Positions 55,301 through 64,000 of a stretch of DNA of 64,000 bases are shown piece after piece; position 1 is the stretch's first letter, and each line of letters begins with the position of its first letter. The DNA comes from Periplaneta americana (lineage: Eukaryota; Arthropoda; Insecta; Blattodea; Blattidae), in the NCBI RefSeq assembly GCF_040183065.1, contig NC_091119.1, positions 102,993,274 to 103,057,273 of the forward strand, written 5' to 3'. Under the pieces are notes generated by a model. It ran no database searches. It had not been told where the DNA came from and was given only the letters and a program-made list of their open reading frames with translations. The position numbers and the translations under genes are program-made.

Positions 55301-58300
55301 AGAAATATAGGCTTTAAGCATAACTTGGCCCACACTACGTGGCAACGTCGCACAGCACATTTGATGTAGTCCTATGCTGCAGCATAGCCAATAAATGCGA
55401 GAAATATATCCTTTAAGCATAACCTGTTCCACACTACGTGTCAACGTCAGACAGCACGTTAGTTGCCGTCGTATCCTGCTGCTTAGCTTTTAATTCGAGA
55501 AGTATGGGCTTTTTAAGTATAACCTGGTCGACAATACGAGGTAACGTCGCACAGCACGTCAGTTGTCGTCCTATCCTGCTACATAGCTGTTAAATGCAAG
55601 AAATATAGGCTTTAAGCATAACCTGACCCACACTACTTGGCAACGTCGCACAGCACTTTAGTTGCCGTCCTATCCTGCTACATAGCTGATAAATGAATAA
55701 ATACAGGGTTTAAACATAACCTGGCACACACTACGTGGCACCGTCGCACAGCACGTTAGTTGCCGTCCTATCCTGCTACTTAGCTGTTAAATGGGAGAAA
55801 TATATAGGCTTTAAGCATAACCTGATCCACACTACGTGGCAACGTCTCACAACACGTTATTTGCCGTCCTAGCCTGCTACTTAGCTGTTAAATGCGATAA
55901 ATATAGGCTTTAAGCATAACCTGACCCACACTACGTGGCAACGTCGCACAGCACGTTAGTTGCCGTCCTATCCTGCTACATAGCTGTTAAATGCGAGAAA
56001 TATAGGCTTTAAGCATAACCTGGCAGACACTACGTGGCAACGTCGCACAGAACGTTAGTTGCCGTCCTATCCTGCTGCATAGCTTTTAAATGCGATAAAT
56101 GTAGGCTTTCAGCAAAACCTGGCCCACACTACGTGGCAACGTCGCACAGCACGTTATTTGCTCTTCTATCCTGCTGCATATCTGTTAATTGCGAGAAATG
56201 TAGGCTTTAGGCTTAACATGGCACACAGTACGTGGCAACGTCGGAAGGAACGTTAGTTGTCGTCCTATCCAGCTGCATACCTGTTAAATGCGAGAAATAT
56301 AGGCTTTAAGCATAACCTGGCCCTCTCTACGTGGCGACGATGCACAGCACGTTAGTTGATGTCTTATCCTGCTGCATGGCTGTTAAATGCGAGAAATATA
56401 GTCTTTAAGCACAGCCTGGGCCACACTACGTGGCAACGTCGCACATCACGTTAGTTGCCGTCCTATCCTGGTGCATAGCTGTTAAATACGAGATATATTG
56501 GCTTTAAGCACAACCAGGCCCACACTACGTGGCAACGTCGCACAGAACTGATTTGACGTCTTATCCTGCTGCATCACTGTTAAATCCGAGAAATATAGAC
56601 TTTAAGTATAACCTGGCCCTCACTATGTTGCAACGTCGCACAGCACGTTATTTGCCGTCCTATGCTGCTGCATCATTGTTAAATGCGAGAAATATAGGCT
56701 TTAAGCATAACCTGGCCCACACTACGTGGCAACGTAGCACAACACCTTAGTTGACGTTCTATCCTTCTACATAGCTGTTAAATGCGAGAAATATAGTCTT
56801 TAATCCTAATCTGGCCCACGCAACGTGGCAACGTCGCACAGCACGTTAGTTGCCGTCCTATTCTGCTGCACAGCTTTTAAATGCGAGAAATATAGGCTTT
56901 AAGCATAACCTGATCCACACTACGTGGCAACGTCGCACAGCACGTTAGTTGCCTCCGTATCATGCTGCTTAGCTTTTAATTCGAGAAGTATAGGCTTTTT
57001 AAGTATAACCTGGCCGACAATACGTGGCAACGTTGCACAGCACGTTAGTTGCCGTCCTATCCTGCTACATAGCTATTAAATGCGAGGAATAAAGGCTTTA
57101 AGGATAACCTGATCCACACTACGTGGCACCGTCGCACAGCACGTTAGTTGCCGTCCTATCCTGCTACATAGCTGTTAAATGCGAGAAATATAGGCTTTCA
57201 GCATAACCTGGCCCAAACTACAAGGCAACGTCGCGCAGAACGTTAGTTGCAGTCCTATCCTGCTGCATAGCTGATAAATGCGAGAAATATAGGCTTTCAG
57301 CAAAACCTGGCTCACACTACGAGGCAACGACGCACAGCAAGTTATTAGCTCTTCTATCCTGCTGCAAATCTGTTAATTGCGGGAAATGTAGGCTTTAGGC
57401 TTAACATGGCACACACTACGTGGCAACGTCGGAAGGAACGTTAGTTGTCGTCCTATCCAGCTGCATACCTGTTAAATGCGAAAAATATAATCTTTAAGCG
57501 TAGCCTGGCCCACACTACGTGGCAACGTCGCACAGGACGTTAGTTGCCGTCCTATCCTTCAGCATAACCTCTATAATGCGAAAAATATAGCCTTTAAGCA
57601 TAATCCGGCCGACAATACGTGGCAACGTCGCACATCACGTTAGTTGCCGTCCTATCCTGGTGCATAGCTGTTAAATACGAGATATATTGGCTTTAAGCAC
57701 AACCAGGCCCACACTACGTGGCAACGTCGCACAGAAATTATTTGACGTCTTATCCTGCTGCATCACTGTTAAATCCGAGAAATATAGACTTTAAGCATAA
57801 CCCGGCCCTCACTATGTTGCAACGTCGCACAGCACGTTATTTGCCGTCCTATGCTGCTGCATCATTGTTAAATGCGAGAAATATAGGCTTTAAGCATAAC
57901 CTGGCCCACACTACGTGGCAACGTAGCACAACACCTTAGTTGCCGTTCTATCCTTCTACATAGCTGTTAAATGCGAGAAATATAGTCTTTAATCCTAATC
58001 TGGCCCACGCAACGTGGCAACGTCGCACAGCACGTTAGTTGCCGTCCTATCCTGCTACAGAGCTTTTAAACAGGAGAAATATAGGCTTTAAGTATTACCT
58101 GGCCGACAATACGTGGCAACGTCGAACAGAACCTTAGTTGCCGTCCTATTCTGCTAGAAAGCTGTTAAATGCGAGAAATAGAGGCTTCAAGCATAACCTC
58201 GCAAACACTATGTGGCAACGTCGCACAGCACTTTAGTTGCCGACCTATCCTTCAGCATAGCTCTAAAATGCAAAAAAATATAGCCTTTAAGCATAACCCG

Positions 58301-61300
58301 GTCGACAATACGTGGCAACGTCGCACAGAACGTCAGTTGACGTCCTATACTGCTAAATAGCTGTTAAATGCGAGAAATACAGGCTTCAAGCATAACCAGG
58401 CCCACACTACGTGGCAACGTCGCACAGCACGTTAGTTGCCGTCCAATCCTGCTGCGTAGTTGTTAAATGCGAAAAATATAGGCTTTACGCGTAACCTGTC
58501 CACGCTACATGGCAACGTTGCACAGCACGTTAGTTGCCGTCCTATCCTGCTACATAGCTGTTAAATGCGAGAAATATAGTCTTTAAGCATAACCTGGCCC
58601 ACACTACGTGGCAACGTCGCACAGCACCTTAGTTGCTGTCCTATCCTGCTGCATAGCTGTTAAATACGAGAAATTTAGACTTTAAGCATAACCTGGTCCA
58701 CACTACGTGGCAACGTCGCACAGCACCTTAGTTGCCGTCATATTCTGCTAATTACCTTTTAAATGCGAGAAATATTGGCTTTAAGCATAACCTGGCCCAC
58801 ACTACGTGGCAACGTCGCACAGCACGATAGTTATCGTCCTATCCTGCTGTATAGGTGGTAAACGCGGTATATATTAGCTTTAAGCATAACCTGGCCCACA
58901 CTACGTGGCAACGTCCCACAGTACGTTAGTTGCCGTCCTATCCTGCTACATAGCTGCTAAATGCGAGAAATATAGTCTTTAAGCTTAGAATGCCCACACT
59001 AGGTGGCAACGTCGCACAGCACGTAAGTTGCCGTGTCATCCAGCTAGATAGCTTTTAAATGCGAGAAATATAAACTTTAAGCATAATCTGGTCCACATTA
59101 CGTGGCAACGTCGCAAAGCACTTTAGTTACCGTCCAATCCTGCAGCTTGGCTGTTAAATGCGTAAAATATGTGCTATATGCATAACATGGCCCACACTAC
59201 GTGCCAAAGTCGCACAACTCCTTATTTGCCGTCCTATTGTGCTAGATAGCTGTTAAATGCGAGAAATATAGGCTTAAAGCATAACTTCGCAAATTCTATG
59301 TGGGAACGTCGCACAGCACGTTAGTTGCCGCCCTATCCTGCAGCATAGCTCTAAAATGCGAAAAATATAGCCTTTTAAGCATAACCTGGCCGACAATACG
59401 TGGCAACGTCGCACAGCACGTTAGATGTCGTCCAATGCTGCAGCACAGCCGTTAAATGCGAGAAATGTATCCTTTAAGCATAACCTGATCCACACTACGT
59501 GGCAACGCCGCACAGCACGTTAGTTGCCGTCCTATTCTGCTGCATAGATTTTAAATAGGAGAAATATAGGCTTTAAGTATAACCTGGCCGACAACACGTG
59601 GCAACGTCGCACAGCACGTCAGTTGCCGTCCTATCCTGCTACAGAGCTTTTAAACAGGAGAAATATAGGCTTTAAGTATTACCTGGCCGACAATACGTGG
59701 CAACGTCGCACAGCACGTCAGTTGCCGTCCTATCATGCTACATAGATGATAAATGCGAGAAATATAGGCTTTAAGCATAACTTGGCCCACACTACGTGGC
59801 AACGTCGCACAGCACGTATGATGTAGTCCTATGCTGCAGCATAGCCAATAAATGCGAGAAATATATCCTTTAAGCATAACCTGTTCCACACTACGTGTCA
59901 ACGTCAGACAGCACGTTAGTTGCCGTCGTATCCTGCTGCTTAGCTTTTAATTCGAGAAGTATGGGCTTTTTAAGTATAACCTGGTCGACAATACGTGGTA
60001 ACGTCGCACAGCACGTCAGTTGCCGTCCTATCCTGCTACATAGCTGTTAAATGCAAGAAATATAGGCTTTAAGCATAACCTGGCCCACACTACTTGGCAA
60101 CGTCGCACAGCACTTTAGTTGCCGTCCTATCCTGCTACATAGCTGATAAATGAATAAATACAGGGTTTAAACATAACCTGGCACACACTACGTGGCACCG
60201 TCGCACAGCACGTTAGTTGCCGTCCTATCCTGCTACTTAGCTGTTAAATGGGAGAAATATATAGGCTTTAAGCATAACCTGATCCACACTACTTGGCAAC
60301 GTCTCACAGCACGTTATTTGCCGTCCTAGCCTGCTACTTAGCTGTTAAATGCGATAAATATAGGCTTTAAGCATAACCTGACCCACACTACGTGGCAACG
60401 TCGCACAGCACGTTAGTTGCCGTCCTATCCTGCTACATAGCTGTTAAATGCGAGAAATATAGGCTTTAAGCATAACCTGGCAGACACTACGTGGCAACGT
60501 CGCACAGAACGTTAGTTGCCGTCCTATCCTGCTGCATAGCTTTTAAATGCGATAAATGTAGGCTTTCAGCAAAACCTGGCCCACACTACGTGGCAACGTC
60601 GCACAGCACGTTATTTGCTCTTCTATCCTGCTGCATATCTGTTAATTGCGAGAAATGTAGGCTTTAGGCTTAACATGGCACACAGTACGTGGCAACGTCG
60701 GAAGGAACGTTAGTTGTCGTCCTATCCAGCTGCATACCTGTTAAATGCGAGAAATATAGGCTTTAAGCATAACCTGGCCCTCTCTACGTGGCGACGATGC
60801 ACAGCACGTTAGTTGATGTCTTATCCTGCTGCATGGCTGTTAAATGCGAGAAATATAGTCTTTAAGCACAGCCTGGGCCACACTACGTGGCAACGTCGCA
60901 CATCACGTTAGTTGCCGTCCTATCCTGGTGCATAGCTGTTAAATACGAGATATATTGGCTTTAAGCACAACCAGGCCCACACTACGTGGCAACGTCGCAC
61001 AGAACTGATTTGACGTCTTATCCTGCTGCATCACTGTTAAATCCGAGAAATATAGACTTTAAGTATAACCTGGCCCTCACTATGTTGCAACGTCGCACAG
61101 CACGTTATTTGCCGTCCTATGCTGCTGCATCATTGTTAAATGCGAGAAATATAGGCTTTAAGCATAACCTGGCCCACACTACGTGGCAACGTAGCACAAC
61201 ACCTTAGTTGACGTTCTATCCTTCTACATAGCTGTTAAATGCGAGAAATATAGTCTTTAATCCTAATCTGGCCCACGCAACGTGGCAACGTCGCACAGCA

Positions 61301-64000
61301 CGTTAGTTGCCGTCCTATTCTGCTGCACAGCTTTTAAATGCGAGAAATATAGGCTTTAAGCATAACCTGATCCACACTACGTGGCAACGTCGCACAGCAC
61401 GTTATTTGCCTCCGTATCATGCTGCTTAGCTTTTAATTCGAGAAGTATAGGCTTTTTAAGTATAACCTGGCCGACAATTCGTGGCAACGTTGCACAGCAC
61501 GTTAGTTGCCGTCCTATCCTGCTACATAGCTATTAAATGCGAGGAATAAAGGCTTTAAGGATAACCTGATCCACACTACGTGGCACCGTCGCACAGCACG
61601 TTAGTTGCCGTCCTATCCTGCTACATAGCTGTTAAATGGGAGAAATATATAGGCTTTAAGCATAACCTGATCCACACAACGTGGCAACGTCGCACAGCAC
61701 GTTAGTTGCCGTCCTAGTCTGCTACTTAGCTGTTAAATGCGAGAAATATAGGCTTTAAGCATAACCTGGCCCACACTACGTGGCAACGCCGCACAGCACG
61801 TTAGTTGCCGTCCTATCCTGCTACATAGCTGTTAAATGCGAGAAATATAGGCTTTCAGCATAACCTGGCCCAAACTACAAGGCAACGTCGCGCAGAACGT
61901 TAGTTGCAGTCCTATCCTGCTGCATAGCTGATAAATGCGAGAAATATAGGCTTTCAGCAAAACCTGGCTCACACTACGAGGCAACGACGCACAGCAAGTT
62001 ATTTGCTCTTCTATCCTGCTGCAAATCTGATAATTGCGGGAAATGTAGGCTTTAGGCTTAACATGGCACACACTACGTGGCAACGTTGGAAGGAACGTTA
62101 GTTGCCGTCCTATCCATCTGCATACCTGTTAAATGCGAAAAATATAATCTTTAAGCGTAGCCTGGCCCACACTACGTGGCAACGTCGCACAGGACGTTAG
62201 TTGCCGTCCTATCCTTCAGCATAACCTCTATAATGCGAAAAATATAGCCTTTAAGCATAATCCGGCCGACAATACGTGGCAACGTCGCACATCACGTTAG
62301 TTGCCGTCCTATCCTGGTGCATAGCTGTTAAATACGAGATATATTGGCTTTAAGCACAACCAGGCCCACACTACGTGGCAACGTCGCACAGAACTTATTT
62401 GATGTCTTATCCTGCTGCATCACTGTTAAATCCGAGAAATATAGACTTTAAGCATAACCTGGCCCTCACTATGTTGCAACGTCGCACAGCACGTTATTTG
62501 CCGTCCTATGCTGCTGCATCATTGTTAAATGCGAGAAATATAGGCTTTAAGCATAACCTGGCCCACACTACGTGGCAACGTAGCACAACACCTTAGTTGC
62601 CGTTCTATCCTTCTACATAGCTGTTAAATGCGAGAAATATAGTCTTTAATCCTAATCTGGCCCACGCAACGTGGCAACGTCGCACAGCACGTTAGTTGCC
62701 GTCCTATCCTGCTACAGAGCTTTTAAACAGGAGAAATATAGGCTTTAAGTATTACCTGGCCGACAATACGTGGCAACGTCGCACAGCACGTCAGTTGCCG
62801 TCCTATCCTGCTACATAGCTGATAAATGCGAGAAATATAGGCTTTAAGCATAACTTGGCCCACACTACGTGGCAACGTCGCACAGCACGTTTGATGTAGT
62901 CCTATGCTGCAGCATAGCCAATAAATGCGAGAAATATATCCTTTAAGCGTAACCTGTTCCACACTACGTGTCAACGTCAGACAGCACGTTAGTTGCCGTC
63001 GTATCCTGCTGCTTAGCTTTTAATTCGAGAAGTATGGGCTTTTTAAGTATAACCTGGTCGACAATACGTGGTAACGTCGCACAGCACGTCAGTTGCCGTC
63101 CTATCCTGCTACATAGCTGTTAAATGCAAGAAATATAGGCTTTAAGCATAACCTGGCCCACACTACTTGGCAACGTCGCACAGCACTTTAGTTGCCGTCC
63201 TATCCTGCTACATAGCTGATAAATGAATAAATACAGGGTTTAAACATAACCTGGCACACACTACGTGGCACCGTCGCACAGCACGTTAGTTGCCGTCCTA
63301 TCCTGCTACTTAGCTGTTAAATGGGAGAAATATATAGGCTTTAAGCATAACCTGATCCACACTACGTGGCAACGTCTCACAGCACGTTATTTGCCGTCCT
63401 AGCCTGCTACTTAGCTGTTAAATGCGATAAATATAGGCTTTAAGCATAACCTGACCCACACTACGTGGCAACGTCGCACAGCACGTTAGTTGCCGTCCTA
63501 TCCTGCTACATAGCTGTTAAATGCGAGAAATATAGGCTTTAAGCATAACCTGGCAGACACTACGTGGCAACGTCGCACAGAACGTTAGTTGCCGTCCTAT
63601 CCTGCTGCATAGCTTTTAAATGCGATAAATGTAGGCTTTCAGCAAAACCTGGCCCACACTACGTGGCAACGTCGCACAGCACGTTATTTGCTCTTCTATC
63701 CTGCTGCATATCTGTTAATTGCGAGAAATGTAGGCTTTAGGCTTAACATGGCACACAGTACGTGGCAACGTCGGAAGGAACGTTAGTTGTCGTCCTATCC
63801 AGCTGCATACCTGTTAAATGCGAGAAATATAGGCTTTAAGCATAACCTGGCCCTCTCTACGTGGCGACGATGCACAGCACGTTAGTTGATGTCTTATCCT
63901 GCTGCATGGCTGTTAAATGCGAGAAATATAGTCTTTAAGCACAGCCTGGGCCACACTACGTGGCAACGTCGCACATCACGTTAGTTGCCGTCCTATCCTG
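52324..64000. repeat. 99-bp satellite array, right block, with 4.46 kb higher-order repeats
   Basis: About 118 monomers of the same 99-bp satellite run off the window end. From about 53.65 kb the array is organised in larger units: matching blocks at 53712/58169, 55193/59650 and 56529/60986 are all offset by 4,457 bases (45 monomers). After about two extra monomers near 61.63-61.83 kb the offset becomes 4,657. A third copy starts near 62.70 kb and matches 59.63 and 55.17 kb onward. Confidence 0.95.
56440..58010. repeat. 12-monomer duplication inside the higher-order unit
   Basis: Blocks near 56.44-56.80 kb and 57.63-58.00 kb share rare variants such as CCTATCCTGGTGCATAGC and GAGATATATTGG and a chance 73-codon ORF. 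The offset is 1,189 bases, close to 12 x 99. Confidence 0.85.

Noticed and set aside
52526-62974. Repeated 60-83 codon ORFs as a small gene family
   Set aside because: They are translations of satellite monomers on both strands, recurring only because the higher-order unit repeats.
46877-64000. A CRISPR-like repeat-spacer array
   Set aside because: The whole 99-bp unit is repeated with no unique spacers, and the context is eukaryotic transposons.

Overview
The window looks like repeat-dense DNA from an animal, most likely an insect with a large, A/T-rich genome. It has no operons or bacterial gene structure. It holds tRNA-derived SINEs, several non-LTR retrotransposons, Penelope-like elements (PLEs), P, pogo, mariner, piggyBac, Transib-like and hAT remnants, and long satellite arrays. 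The mix of PLEs, P-superfamily DNA and this SINE type suggests a hemimetabolous insect such as a cockroach or termite. That is an inference from memory and not a database result. I recognise no host protein-coding gene and no genuine tRNA, rRNA or CRISPR array.

Layout. 0.4-3.2 kb: an I-like LINE with RT, RNase H and a C-terminal Cys/His knuckle (minus). 3.9-6.0 kb: a Transib/RAG1-like transposase pseudogene split by a SINE. 6.6-7.6 kb: a SINE, a SINE fragment and a PLE end. 8.3-10.2 kb: a CR1/Jockey-like LINE. 10.2-15.4 kb: a mosaic of three PLEs, a LINE ORF1 fragment, a foldback insertion and three hammerhead-ribozyme-like motifs. 15.5-26.7 kb: a 1.6 kb repeated unit running into a 9.6 kb AGC-type triplet array. 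26.8-32.2 kb: a SINE, a P-superfamily element with both ends, a pogo/Tigger element and a hAT fragment. 32.8-36.4 kb: a PLE with a fourth hammerhead-like motif, a CTTG microsatellite, a second copy of the 1.6 kb unit and a TAG-type array. 37.1-40.2 kb: a second I-like LINE and a mariner-type deletion derivative. 40.4-45.3 kb: one PLE broken by a 3.1 kb DNA transposon and by a SINE. 46.9-64.0 kb: a 99-bp satellite interrupted by a 2.5 kb piggyBac element and organised into 4.46 kb higher-order repeats.

The elements do not cooperate as a pathway. They record successive insertions, and several can be ordered because target-site duplications and the reading frames of the host elements rejoin when the insert is removed by eye. 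All transposase and RT genes seen are broken or truncated. The most interesting signals are the hammerhead-like RNAs next to PLE ORFs, the triplet arrays that share one upstream unit, the TIR-bounded DNA transposon with GACGGGAC subterminal repeats, and the satellite higher-order structure with its piggyBac landing site.
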